From assembly GCA_035388825.1 (NCBI GenBank), contig DAOOQQ010000015.1, forward strand, positions 1 through 64,000: a DNA stretch of 64,000 nt, read 5' to 3'. This stretch comes from MWAR01 sp035388825 (GTDB lineage Bacteria; Muiribacteriota; Ozemobacteria; Ozemobacterales; Ozemobacteraceae). Both the position numbers and the translations under genes were made by a program. This document shows, piece by piece, positions 42,032-50,528 of the stretch (position 1 is its first letter; every line of letters starts with the position of its first letter). The notes below the pieces were generated by a model. It made no database searches and was not told the DNA's origin. It saw nothing but the letters and a program-made list of their open reading frames with translations.

Positions 42032-42820
42032 TTATAGTGAATCCATAAGACGGGGCAGGGAGGCGAAGGCGTCGAGGATGTGGGAAGGCAGCCGTTCCAG
42101 GGCGGATTCGGCACCGGCGAGGTATTTTCCCGTACGGACCAGGATCCCCGTCAGGCCCTGGCGCATCGGGGCCGCCACGTCGAACTCGGCATCGTCCCCG
42201 ATGATGGCGAGGCGCGCGAGCCGGGTTCCGTGATCCGCGGCGATGCTTTCGAACAGCGTCGCCGAGGGCTTTCCGAACACCGTCGCGGTCTGGCCGCTGG
42301 CATACTCGAGAGCCGCCGTCAGCGGGCCGAGGTCGAGACAGAGGCCGTCCGAGCCCCGGTAATACCGGTTCCGCTGGAGCGTGTAGAGTTTTGCCCCCCG
42401 CATCAGCAGCCGGAAGGCGTCCTGCACCTGCCGGAACGTCGCATCGAGCGACTCGTCGCCGACGAGAACGGCGCTGCCGCCCTGTTCGTCGATCGTGAAC
42501 CAGTCGGCTTCGCTGCGGTCGCGGGGCGGCAGGAATGCATAGCCGCTCGTATGACCCGCGGCCTGCATCACCTTGCGGGCGACCGCCCAGGGCGTATACA
42601 CCTCCCCGAGCTCGCAGGGGAACCCGAGGTCGTTCATGAGCTGATGGATGGCCTTCTGAGACTGGGAGGTGGTGTTCGTGACGAACACCGTGCGCACCCG
42701 GCGGCGGACTTCTTTCAGGGCTTCACACGCTCCTGGAAACGCAGTCCAGGAGCCCGAAGCGTTTTTTCCCATCAGCGTCCCGTCGATATCGCACAGCAGC
42801 ACATCCCAGGGAACGGTCAT
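42032..42820 (-). CDS. HAD-superfamily phosphatase, subfamily IIA (NagD/LHPP-like)
   Basis: The protein is 262 residues. Motif I DVLLCDIDGTLMGK at the N-terminus, motif II TVFVTNTTSQSQ near residue 48, the family's GKPSATLFES near 190 and motif III/IV in IIGDDAEFDVAAPMRQGLTGILVRTGKY near 210-235 match HAD-IIA phosphatases. The substrate is unknown (sugar phosphates, nucleotides or phosphoamino acids are possible). GGAGGAG lies eight bases before the ATG. It lies 70 bases downstream of the CHASE2-GGDEF gene on the same strand. Confidence 0.9.
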   Translation of the reverse strand: MTVPWDVLLCDIDGTLMGKNASGSWTAFPGACEALKEVRRRVRTVFVTNTTSQSQKAIHQLMNDLGFPCELGEVYTPWAVARKVMQAAGHTSGYAFLPPRDRSEADWFTIDEQGGSAVLVGDESLDATFRQVQDAFRLLMRGAKLYTLQRNRYYRGSDGLCLDLGPLTAALEYASGQTATVFGKPSATLFESIAADHGTRLARLAIIGDDAEFDVAAPMRQGLTGILVRTGKYLAGAESALERLPSHILDAFASLPRLMDSL

Positions 42821-42890
42821 CCGACAGCTCCTCCCCCCCGGCGGCCGGGAGCGTTGTATTGTTGAAAATTTTCTTCGATCTCCGACGTTT

Positions 42891-45203
42891 TCAGGCCGTC
42901 GGTGCCGGGGCATCGGCGGGCGGCTCCCCGTTTTCCTCGGCCGGGGCGGGCGGCTCGGTCACGTTCGAGACACCGACGCGGTTGCGGCCGGCATGTTTGG
43001 CTTCGTAGAGGGCCTCGTCGGCGATTTTCATCATCTCAACCGTCGTCTCGGCATAGTTGTAGGGCAGGGCGCTGAGACCGAGGCTGATCGTCACCCGCAG
43101 ATCGCCCTTCGGCCCCTGGAAGATCGAGGACTCGACCTTCTGCCGCAGGCGCTCGGCGAACAGCCGGCCACCTTCGAGATCGGTTTCGGGAAGGATCACG
43201 CAGAACTCCTCGCCGCCATACCGGGCCGCCACGTCGGTGTCGCGGATGGTGGCCTGAACGATCTTCGCGACCTCGCGCAGCACCATGTCGCCGGTCTGAT
43301 GGCCCCAGGTGTCATTGAACTTCTTGAAATGATCTATATCGGTCATGATAAAAGAGAGCGGCTTCTCATAGCGTTTCGCCCGCCGGAACTCTTCCTCCAT
43401 GCGCGACTGGAAATGGCGGCGCACGATAAGCCCCGTCAGGCCGTCGATCGTGGCGAGGTTGAACAGCCGGGACTTCTCGATGACGACGGCGGCCTGGTTC
43501 GCCATGGTCAGGGCCATCTGGAGATCTTCATGATCGAAGGCGTCCGTCGTCTTGTTCACGATATTCATGACGCCGATCGATGTATCCCGCACCAGCAGAG
43601 GCACACACAGGATCGAGCGCACGACGCCGGGGCTGCCATCCATATGCTCGAATTTTTTATCGATGCGCACATCGATGATCAGGCGCGGCTCACCTTTCGC
43701 GAACACTTCGCCGGCGACTCCTTCGCCGACCTTGAACTTCTCTTTGAGAGCCGGGTTCACCGATGCGGCACCCTCGACGCCAACCACGACCGCCGCTTCG
43801 ACGAGGCTCTCGTACCGTTCGTCGAGCATGAACAGCGAGCCGCGTTCGGCACCCAGGACCTGCACGCATTTGGCGAGAATCGTGTCCAGGGTCCGGTTCA
43901 GATCCCCCATGAAGTTCACGGCGTGTATGACTTCGTTGACCATCGAAAGTTCGCGGACCTTTCGTGCGAGTTCCCGGTTCCGCTGCCGGAGATCGCGGAG
44001 CTGCTGTCCGAGCCGCATCAGGGCCCACTGGACCGGCCCGAGGAACAGGAACGGAACCGTCTCGAGCACCAGATCCCATCGGAAGACGGCCACGGCGGCC
44101 AGCGGCCAGGCCAGCCACAGCGCCAGAATCGCGAGGTTGCCGGCCGTGCTGCCGGTACGCCAGATGATCCAGGCCAGCAGCAGCGCGACGCCGAGCAGCA
44201 GCACGCAGGTCCAGGGCGGCGGCATGCGCCGCAGGATCCTGCCGCTGACGATGTTGTGGACGAGATTCGCATGGATTTCCATGCCGGAAATCGCTCCATA
44301 CGGGGAAAACTTCACGTCCTCGGACGTGCCCTTGGCGCGCGTCCCGACGATCACGGCCTTGCCCCGCATCAGCCCGCTCTGGAACCGGCCTTCGAGCACC
44401 TCGTGGTAGGCGACGTCGTCGAAATAGCCCGTCTTTCCGCCGTAGTTGAGCATCAGCGAGCTGATCGGCACCCCGGGGCGGGATCGTTCCCGTCGGGTAT
44501 AGAAACCGAGCAGCCGATCGCCGATTTTCATCCCCTCCGGGATCGATTCGATGACCACATCGAGCAGGCTGGCCGCGATGACAAGGCCGAAACACCGGTA
44601 GGTCTCGTCGCCGAGTCTCTTTTCGAGGAACAGGTGGCGCATGACGCCGTCGGTGTTCGTGTCCACGTGCTCCATGTCGATGAAGCCCTCGGAAGCGACG
44701 GGGGCACGCAGCGCCGGGATAGGCCGGTCCGCCACGAGCCGCTCGATCATCTCGCACGACTCGTTGTCGAGCACCGTCTTTTTCACCATCACGAGGGGCA
44801 GCACGACGCGGCCGAACGAGGCGACGGCACGCGCGAACACGGCATCGTCTTCCGGCCCGGCCAGCGACGGCTCGCTGAACATGACGTCGAACGCCGCGAC
44901 CCGCGCCCCCGCCGAGGCGAGCACGTCGAGCAGCCGGGCATGCATGGCCCGGGGCCATGGCCAGGGGCCGAGCTTCGCGATGCACTCGTCGGTGATCGAG
45001 ACCAGTACGACATTCCGGCTCGCGGGCAGTTCCCCGCGGGAGCGGAACCGGAGGTCGATGCTGCCGTTCTCGAGATCGGTAAAGTATCCGTTATAGAACA
45101 ACAGGACGGAAAGCAGGCCGAACACGAGGCCCGCCAGCGCCTCGGCGCTCGTGAAGAACCGGCCCCGTCCCCGGAACGACGCGCTCAGATCAGTCATGTC
45201 CAC
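42891..45203 (-). CDS. CHASE2-GAF-GGDEF diguanylate cyclase
   Basis: The protein is 770 residues: an N-terminal membrane helix (LAGLVFGLLSVLLFYN), a periplasmic CHASE2 sensor (about 45-325), three membrane helices (CVLLLGVALLLAWIIW; AGNLAILALWLAWPLAAVAVF; ETVPFLFLGPVQWAL), a coiled segment, a GAF domain (about 425-575) and a GGDEF domain (about 585-745). The active site GGEEF and the I-site RDTD five residues earlier are intact. It shares the CHASE2-plus-three-helix input design with the adenylate cyclase at 35612, so two different second messengers may report related envelope signals. The start is GTG 45203 or ATG 45197. Confidence 0.93.
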   Translation of the reverse strand: MDMTDLSASFRGRGRFFTSAEALAGLVFGLLSVLLFYNGYFTDLENGSIDLRFRSRGELPASRNVVLVSITDECIAKLGPWPWPRAMHARLLDVLASAGARVAAFDVMFSEPSLAGPEDDAVFARAVASFGRVVLPLVMVKKTVLDNESCEMIERLVADRPIPALRAPVASEGFIDMEHVDTNTDGVMRHLFLEKRLGDETYRCFGLVIAASLLDVVIESIPEGMKIGDRLLGFYTRRERSRPGVPISSLMLNYGGKTGYFDDVAYHEVLEGRFQSGLMRGKAVIVGTRAKGTSEDVKFSPYGAISGMEIHANLVHNIVSGRILRRMPPPWTCVLLLGVALLLAWIIWRTGSTAGNLAILALWLAWPLAAVAVFRWDLVLETVPFLFLGPVQWALMRLGQQLRDLRQRNRELARKVRELSMVNEVIHAVNFMGDLNRTLDTILAKCVQVLGAERGSLFMLDERYESLVEAAVVVGVEGAASVNPALKEKFKVGEGVAGEVFAKGEPRLIIDVRIDKKFEHMDGSPGVVRSILCVPLLVRDTSIGVMNIVNKTTDAFDHEDLQMALTMANQAAVVIEKSRLFNLATIDGLTGLIVRRHFQSRMEEEFRRAKRYEKPLSFIMTDIDHFKKFNDTWGHQTGDMVLREVAKIVQATIRDTDVAARYGGEEFCVILPETDLEGGRLFAERLRQKVESSIFQGPKGDLRVTISLGLSALPYNYAETTVEMMKIADEALYEAKHAGRNRVGVSNVTEPPAPAEENGEPPADAPAPTA

Positions 45204-45261
45204 CCATCATGGCGAGAGGTATCATAGTTGCTATTTCGCAAAATATATACCGACATGCGTA

Positions 45262-45284
45262 GGGGCGGGTTTCAAACCCGCCCC
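45262..45284. repeat. Short palindrome, GGTTT-arm type
   Basis: GGGGCGGGTTT-C-AAACCCGCCCC, perfect over 23 bases and preceded by GTA, the inverse of the usual CCTAC flank. It lies in the 107-base gap between the TPR gene and the CHASE2-GGDEF gene. Confidence 0.8.
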
Positions 45285-45310
45285 CATGCATCGATACAAT
45301 CCCGGCCGGA

Positions 45311-46402
45311 TCAGGCCGAAGCCGGGGCAATCTGGGCGCGCAGCTTCTTCATCTCGCGGAACGTGTCGTAAAACGCCTTGTCCGAGCGCGGGAACAGCTT
45401 CAGCGCTTCACGATACTGGCGAATCGCCTTGTCGAACACCGCCTTGTCGCGGAACCGGTCGCCCCGCTGACGATACAGGGTCGCGAGCTTGCGCCGCGAC
45501 TGGACGAACTTGTCCTCGTAGATGTTCGCGCCCGCATACGCCGGCGACAGCGGATCGGTCTGGGTGAACGACGAGTACAGGTCGAGCGCCTCTTCATACT
45601 CGGCGACGGCCTTCGACCAGACGTCGGCGGATTCGCCCTCGTCGCTCTCCTCGATCTCCTTCAGGTCTTTCTTCGTCAGCTTCGCCGCGATCTCCTGACC
45701 GATCTGGTCGATGAACGCCCGGTAAATCAGATCGTTCTCGTCGATCAGCAGCTGGGCGCGCTTCAGCAGCGCAAACGCCTGCCGGTCCCGGCCGGCCTGG
45801 GACGCCCGATGGATGCGGGCCAGATACGGCTTCACGAGATGGCGGCGACACTCGCGGAGCACCTCGCGCACGTAAACGACATACCGGTGCTCGGCCGGCA
45901 GGCCGGCCAACGCCTTGATGGCTTCCTGATACTCGAGAATCGCCTCGCCGAAGTTCTCGGCGCGCCGGAAGTTGTCGCCCCGCTCGACCAGCGGCGTGAT
46001 CTCGTCGTGGATGTGCCGGTCACGGGTCTTCACACGGGCCTTGTCCAGCATCGGCTTGATCTGCTCGAGAAACGCGACATCGTCGTCGCCGGCCAGCTCG
46101 GTGGCCATCTCGAGCTCTTCGAGAGCCCGTTCCCAGTCACGCCGCTCGTAGGCGGTCTTCCCCCACTCGAAGTGAGACCGCGCCAGCCGCGCATCGACCG
46201 CGCCGAGGTGGGCCTCGATCTCCTTGCGCAGCGCCAGATCATCGGCGGTCAGGGGCATCTCGGTGTCGTCCCCCCCGATGCGCTCGAACTCCTCGATCGC
46301 CTTGGCATAGGCCGCCTTCGCGGCACCCCAGTCCTCGGCTTCCCGACGGTTGTCCCCGTCGGCCTGCAACGCTTCGATCAACTGCCGGCTCTCGATATTC
46401 AT
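45311..46402 (-). CDS. TPR-like helical protein
   Basis: The protein is 363 residues, charged, all-helical and cytoplasmic, with irregular TPR-type repeats (AKAAYAKAIEEFERIG, HFEWGKTAYERRDWERALEELEMA, NFRRAENFGEAILEYQEAIKAL, FDKAIRQYREALKLFPRSDKAFYD). GGAGG precedes the ATG, which overlaps the stop of the preceding TPR gene as ATGA. It is the third gene of a Cache-TPR-TPR operon and probably binds a partner protein. Confidence 0.72.
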   Translation of the reverse strand: MNIESRQLIEALQADGDNRREAEDWGAAKAAYAKAIEEFERIGGDDTEMPLTADDLALRKEIEAHLGAVDARLARSHFEWGKTAYERRDWERALEELEMATELAGDDDVAFLEQIKPMLDKARVKTRDRHIHDEITPLVERGDNFRRAENFGEAILEYQEAIKALAGLPAEHRYVVYVREVLRECRRHLVKPYLARIHRASQAGRDRQAFALLKRAQLLIDENDLIYRAFIDQIGQEIAAKLTKKDLKEIEESDEGESADVWSKAVAEYEEALDLYSSFTQTDPLSPAYAGANIYEDKFVQSRRKLATLYRQRGDRFRDKAVFDKAIRQYREALKLFPRSDKAFYDTFREMKKLRAQIAPASA

Positions 46403-48255
46403 TCGTTCCCTCCTTCGCGGGTCGATGACGGTTTCGATTTTTTCGACGAACGTTCCATGCGGCGCGCCGCGGTCTGCGAGTCGAAGAACTTCAGCCCCTC
46501 GCTCTCGGTTGCACCTGCCTGCCGGTAATCGGCGGCCGCCTGGTTGTAATCCTTCTGATGGTAATGCACGTAGCCCAGCAGCGACCGGGCATCCTGATTG
46601 TCGGGCTGGAGCGAGAGAAGCCTGTCGAGGCTCTTCTCGGCCTCGTCATACTGCTGGAGCTGGATCTGGACGAGCGCGAGTTCCCACCACAGCACCGGAA
46701 CATCCGGGTGCGCATCGGTCAGCACCTGGAAATCGTTCATCGCGAGCGCGAACCGGTTGTCGGCAATGCGCCGTTTCGCCTGGCGGAACCGGGGATCCGA
46801 CTCGGGATCGAACTCCCCCTTCGTGGCCCGCTCGGAACCGGCGCCGCCGGCTTTCGCGGAACGGGCCGGGCCCGCCCCTGCCGTCGCCGCCTTCTTCGCC
46901 GGGGAAGGCGCGTTGCGGGCCCAGGTGATGAGCCGCTGGACATCGCCTGTCCGGCGCGATTTCGGGAAACTGCGGAGGAACACCTCGCCCCACTGGGCGA
47001 CGGCCGGCCGAAGGCCGATCACGGCGCGCAGGCGGATGGCCTCAAAGTAGGCGCGCTCGATATGTTTCGATTTGGGGAAGCCGGTCAGCACGCGATCATA
47101 GGTCTTGCACGCCTCGACCGGCTCGCCGAACCGCGCCGTCGCCTCGGCGATGCGCATCAGCACTTCATCCGAACCGGCAGACGAGGGATCGGCCTTGATC
47201 TTTTCCTGGTCATGCAGGATCTGGGTCGCCAGAGCCTCCCGTTCGTCGCTGGAAAGCGGGGGCAGCGTCAGCAGATCCGAGACGTCGGGAACGGCGGCAC
47301 TCCTGGCCGGACGGGCAGGCGCCGTCGGAGCCTGCGCTTCCACAGGCGCTTCCTCTTCTTCGTTGGAAGCAGCCTTGGGGGCCGGACGTTTCGGTTGTGC
47401 CGAAACGGCAGGCTGGGCAATCGGCTTCGCCGGAGCGGCGACGGGCTTGGCCGGGCTTGCGGCAGGCGCCGGCGCGACGGGGGCCGGTGCCGGGGCGGCG
47501 GTGCGTGGTTCGACCGCCGGCCGGCGAACGGGCTCCCGAACGGGAGTCGTTGGCTGAACCGCTTCGGGTGCGGCTTTCGCCTGAGCCGCCGCGACGGTTT
47601 CGGGATCGACGCCTTCATACTGCGGCACGGGGCGGGTCGTCCGGGCAGGCGGCCTGGCCGCCGGAGCCGGACCGGGAACAGGGGCGGCCGCCACAGGCTC
47701 AGCGGGAGTCGCGGCAACGGCCGTCGCTTCCCCGGACTCGGCGGGAGGTTCCGTCGGTTCGGCCGCCCGGGCGGCCTCGGAACTCTTCAGCAGCAGCCGG
47801 GCAAGCTCGGCATAGGCGGTGTCGCCATGATCGGCCGCAATCTGGCGGCACAGCTTCTTTACGCCCGCATGGTCTCCCAGGGCCTGACGGCACTGGGCAA
47901 GCCGGAACAGAGCCTCGGCGCGTTCCTCGTCGGCCGGCTGGCGTTCGAGAATGCCGCGATAGATCTCGACCGCCTCGGCATGCTTGCGCGACTCGATCAG
48001 GCAGTCGCCGAGCATGAAGCTGGCGAGACTGCGCTGGGCCGCGACTTCGGAGGCATCGACGGCCTTGCGCAGATTGCGGATGGCCCCGTCGAGATCGCCG
48101 GCAGAGCGCTGTTTGATCGCTCGCTCCATGCTCTCCGTCGCGGCAGGGCCGGCAGACAGGGGGCCGGGCACGGCAAAGCCCAGGCACACCGCGAGGGCGG
48201 CGGGCAGCAGCAGGGCGCCAGCGCGGGAAAAGCGGTTGTTCCGTTCGTGATTCAT
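46399..48255 (-). CDS. Exported TPR protein with a long Pro/Ala linker
   Basis: The protein is 618 residues with a signal peptide (AGALLLPAALAVCLGFAVPGPLSAG). TPR repeats lie at about 45-160 (EIYRGILERQPADEERAEALFRLAQ), then a linker of roughly 180 residues made mostly of Pro, Ala, Val and Thr, then more TPRs at about 350-600 (CKTYDRVLTGFPKSKHIERAYF, YDEAEKSLDRLLSLQPDNQDARSLLGYVHYHQKDYNQAAADY). It may span part of the periplasm. It is coupled by ATGA overlaps to both its neighbours, the Cache protein upstream and the helical protein downstream. Confidence 0.75.
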   Translation of the reverse strand: MNHERNNRFSRAGALLLPAALAVCLGFAVPGPLSAGPAATESMERAIKQRSAGDLDGAIRNLRKAVDASEVAAQRSLASFMLGDCLIESRKHAEAVEIYRGILERQPADEERAEALFRLAQCRQALGDHAGVKKLCRQIAADHGDTAYAELARLLLKSSEAARAAEPTEPPAESGEATAVAATPAEPVAAAPVPGPAPAARPPARTTRPVPQYEGVDPETVAAAQAKAAPEAVQPTTPVREPVRRPAVEPRTAAPAPAPVAPAPAASPAKPVAAPAKPIAQPAVSAQPKRPAPKAASNEEEEAPVEAQAPTAPARPARSAAVPDVSDLLTLPPLSSDEREALATQILHDQEKIKADPSSAGSDEVLMRIAEATARFGEPVEACKTYDRVLTGFPKSKHIERAYFEAIRLRAVIGLRPAVAQWGEVFLRSFPKSRRTGDVQRLITWARNAPSPAKKAATAGAGPARSAKAGGAGSERATKGEFDPESDPRFRQAKRRIADNRFALAMNDFQVLTDAHPDVPVLWWELALVQIQLQQYDEAEKSLDRLLSLQPDNQDARSLLGYVHYHQKDYNQAAADYRQAGATESEGLKFFDSQTAARRMERSSKKSKPSSTREGGNE

Positions 48256-49631
48256 GCTTCGGCATCCTCTTCGAATGCGGTTTCGATCAAACCGGACAGA
48301 TAAAATAATGCACCGAGCGCCAGGGAAGCAAGCAGAACCGTCAGAAGCACGGTACGGAAGCTTCCGGGGGCCAGCTCCGATACGGGCACCAGGCAGACGA
48401 CCGCCCATCCCGGCAGCCGGTGCCGTTCGTTGCCGCGCAGCGAGCGCCAGGCGGCGACATACGAAATACCGGTCAGCCGGATTTCCTGTTCGCCGGCTTC
48501 TCCCTCGAGCGCGGCCGCCACGAGCGGGTTCGTGTGACGCAGGTTGACCTGGCTGACCACGACGGACGGCCGGTGATGGCCGATGACGACCCCTTCCTCG
48601 TCGGTCACGATCAGCATCGATCCCGGCGTCAGGCGGGCGGTGTCGGCCAGATCGCCGAGGAAGCCCAGGTCGACCCTGGCGGTCAGGAGCCCCGCGGGTT
48701 CACGAGCCGCATCGCGCAGCGGCGCCCCTGCCATCCAGAGGGGGCGGCCGAGACTCTCGTCGAACAGGGCCGGACCGGCGTAAAACGGGCGGTTGCCGCG
48801 CAGACCGCGACGCCACCAGCCTCCGCCGAATGCGGTAATCCCGCCGATCTCGGAAACGCCCGTCAGTTCCTTCCCGTCGAGGCCGCGGATCGAGACAGAT
48901 CGGATCAGATCACGATCGTTCAGGGTCGCGGCAAGCAGACGGCCGCTTTCCTGCGGATCGGGAAGAATGATGCCCCCCCAGCCGAGCGCCAGATCGAGGA
49001 ACCTGCCCGTCGTGATCAGGGCGGGTTCGAGACATGCGGTGAAAAACGCCGCGACATCGGCCCAGCTCGGCGTTCCAACGGCGTTTCGACCGGTCGGCAC
49101 GGCCGGCGGCTCGAAGGTTTCGGGGATCGGCAGGGTCTCGAGAACCCCCAGCAGGCCCACCTCATACGCCACGCGGCGGACGGCGGCGAGGTGATACTCG
49201 AACACCGGAGCAGCCGCCTTCCAGAGCGAGACGAACTCCCGCAGCCTATCCGGTTCGGCCGGCGCGGGCCGGGCGGCGTTCGTGGAATACGCCAGATCCG
49301 AGATCGTGGTGAGAAGGGCCGAGTTTGCCCGTTCCGCCAGTTCGGATGCAGGCCCGAACCGGTGCATGCCGCGCAACTCCGGCAGGCGCGACAGCAGTTG
49401 CAGAGCGTCTGCGGCGCCGGTGAGGGCCGTACGGATCTCCGAGACGGCGAGATCGGCAGTCACCGCGACCTGCCGGCGGGCGGCCTCGTCGCGCGCGGCC
49501 CCGTCTTCCTGCAGGAAGTCCCAGGCGAGCCAGACGATCAGCACCGCCACCAGGCCGACGATGCCCTGAACGAGGGCAACGGCGCCGGCAGAGCGGCCGG
49601 AGCGGGCTTTGTTCTCGGAAGGGGGGTTCAT
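48252..49631 (-). CDS. Cache-like membrane sensor without an output domain
   Basis: The protein is 459 residues with one membrane helix near the start (ALVQGIVGLVAVLIVWLAW), a large extracytoplasmic part (about 45-420) and a C-terminal helix (RTVLLTVLLASLALGALFYL) with a short acidic tail. The outer part has dCache features, for example LIRSVSIRGLDGKELTG, GPALFDESLGRPLWMAGAPLRD, and GSMLIVTDEEGVVIGHH. Such domains bind small ligands, but no kinase, GGDEF or methyl-accepting domain follows, so signalling must go through a partner, perhaps the coupled TPR proteins. GTG 49637 is an alternative start. First gene of the operon. Confidence 0.72.
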   Translation of the reverse strand: MNPPSENKARSGRSAGAVALVQGIVGLVAVLIVWLAWDFLQEDGAARDEAARRQVAVTADLAVSEIRTALTGAADALQLLSRLPELRGMHRFGPASELAERANSALLTTISDLAYSTNAARPAPAEPDRLREFVSLWKAAAPVFEYHLAAVRRVAYEVGLLGVLETLPIPETFEPPAVPTGRNAVGTPSWADVAAFFTACLEPALITTGRFLDLALGWGGIILPDPQESGRLLAATLNDRDLIRSVSIRGLDGKELTGVSEIGGITAFGGGWWRRGLRGNRPFYAGPALFDESLGRPLWMAGAPLRDAAREPAGLLTARVDLGFLGDLADTARLTPGSMLIVTDEEGVVIGHHRPSVVVSQVNLRHTNPLVAAALEGEAGEQEIRLTGISYVAAWRSLRGNERHRLPGWAVVCLVPVSELAPGSFRTVLLTVLLASLALGALFYLSGLIETAFEEDAEA

Positions 49632-49712
49632 CTGCACTCTCAGCCTTTTACGCTTTCATGCCGATATATCGAGTAGGGCTTGTTGGAAATCGATGTAACA
49701 GGAGGTAACGCC

Positions 49713-49847
49713 ATGCTGTGCCCACAATGCAGCGCCCCGATGGTCCAGAAAACGCATGCCGGACGCCAGTCCCCGTATTTCACGCTCAACTGCACCCACT
49801 GCAAGTTCGTCATTTTCTATCGCGGTCGGATCCAGCAGGAGGAGTGA
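49713..49847 (+). CDS. 44-residue zinc-ribbon protein
   Basis: The frame runs from ATG 49713 to TGA 49845-49847 and is preceded by a near-perfect ribosome site AGGAGGT seven bases upstream. The product reads MLCPQCSAPMVQK at the start and NCTHCKFVIFYRG near the end: two CxxC pairs about 21 residues apart, a single zinc ribbon. It is divergent from the Cache operon and its last 38 bases overlap the convergent STAS gene. No family can be named, but the ribosome site and the cysteine pattern make it a convincing gene. Confidence 0.78.
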   Translation: MLCPQCSAPMVQKTHAGRQSPYFTLNCTHCKFVIFYRGRIQQEE

Positions 49848-50199
49848 AGGGTGCCTCGATGACGCACCGGGCAGCTTCCTCCCGGGTGTTCATCACCTTC
49901 AGCAGGCGATCCGCATTCGTCACGCGGAACACCTCGCGAACCGCGGCCGACGGCCCCGTCACGATCAGGCGGCCGCGAGCCTTTTCGAGCTGTTTGTGAA
50001 GCCCCAGCAGCAGTCCCAGGCCGGATGAATCCATGTAGGTGACGCCCCCGAGGTCGATGACCAGGTGGGCCAGTCCCGTGGACAGCGCCATCGTCACCGC
50101 TTCTTTCAGTTTGCCGAGCGTGTAGACGTCGACTTCCCCGTCGGCGGCGATCGTCACCACCCCGAGAACCTGCTCAGCAGTTATCTGCAGCCGGCTCAT
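49810..50199 (-). CDS. STAS-domain protein (anti-sigma factor antagonist-like)
   Basis: The protein is 129 residues with a single STAS domain. The phosphorylatable Ser loop is GGVTYMDSSGLGLLLGLHK, followed by GRLIVTGPSAAVREVFRVTNADRLL. About 20 extra residues at the C-terminus. GGGAGG lies seven bases before the ATG at 50199. Unlike the STAS gene at 16951 it has no kinase gene next to it, so it may share that kinase or another one. Its 3' end overlaps the small zinc-ribbon gene. Confidence 0.9.
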   Translation of the reverse strand: MSRLQITAEQVLGVVTIAADGEVDVYTLGKLKEAVTMALSTGLAHLVIDLGGVTYMDSSGLGLLLGLHKQLEKARGRLIVTGPSAAVREVFRVTNADRLLKVMNTREEAARCVIEAPFTPPAGSDRDRK

Positions 50200-50273
50200 A
50201 TCCAGCCTCCCATCGCGCCCCAAGCGTACCGTACGCGCCCCCCTTTTGCAACCGCCCCGCACCTCGATGCTCC

Positions 50274-50293
50274 GGGCGCATCACGATGCGCCC
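50274..50293. repeat. Short palindrome, GCATC-arm type
   Basis: GGGCGCATC-AC-GATGCGCCC, perfect, followed by CCTAC. It is paired with the copy at 50322. Confidence 0.8.
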
Positions 50294-50321
50294 CTACGCA
50301 TGAAAGAGCACTCAGGCGACT

Positions 50322-50350
50322 GTAGGAGCGGGTTTGAAACCCGCCCCTAC
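50322..50350. repeat. Short palindrome, GGTTT-arm type
   Basis: GTAGGAGCGGGTTT-G-AAACCCGCCCCTAC, an inverted repeat of 29 bases with one mismatch; here the flanking GTAGG/CCTAC is part of the pairing, which shows the full extent of the element. Both palindromes lie in the 329-base gap before the YitT gene, which otherwise holds only a promoter. Confidence 0.8.
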
Positions 50351-50444
50351 ATCAGATTGGCGATGTTTGCATCACGTCAAAGAGATGCGTTGACACCGGG
50401 AAAAATCCGTGGGAAACACCCATTCAACAGGCGGGGCGGCGGCG

Positions 50445-50473
50445 TTGTCAGGGGGGGGCGGGCGTGCTACACT
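50445..50473 (+). promoter_or_regulatory. Promoter of the YitT-family gene
   Basis: TTGTCA (50445-50450) and TACACT (50468-50473) with a 17-base spacer. TTGTCA matches five of six consensus bases. It is 55 bases upstream of the GTG start at 50529, which has its own GGAGG. Confidence 0.55.
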
Positions 50474-50528
50474 GCGACCGCTTTCCGCAGGCGATGCGGA
50501 TGGCCAGCATCTTCCCGGAGGCTTTCCC

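Noticed and set aside
42669..45227. 852-residue plus-strand frame
   Set aside because: It lies opposite the CHASE2-GAF-GGDEF gene, whose domains are unmistakable; the antisense product has no domain pattern.
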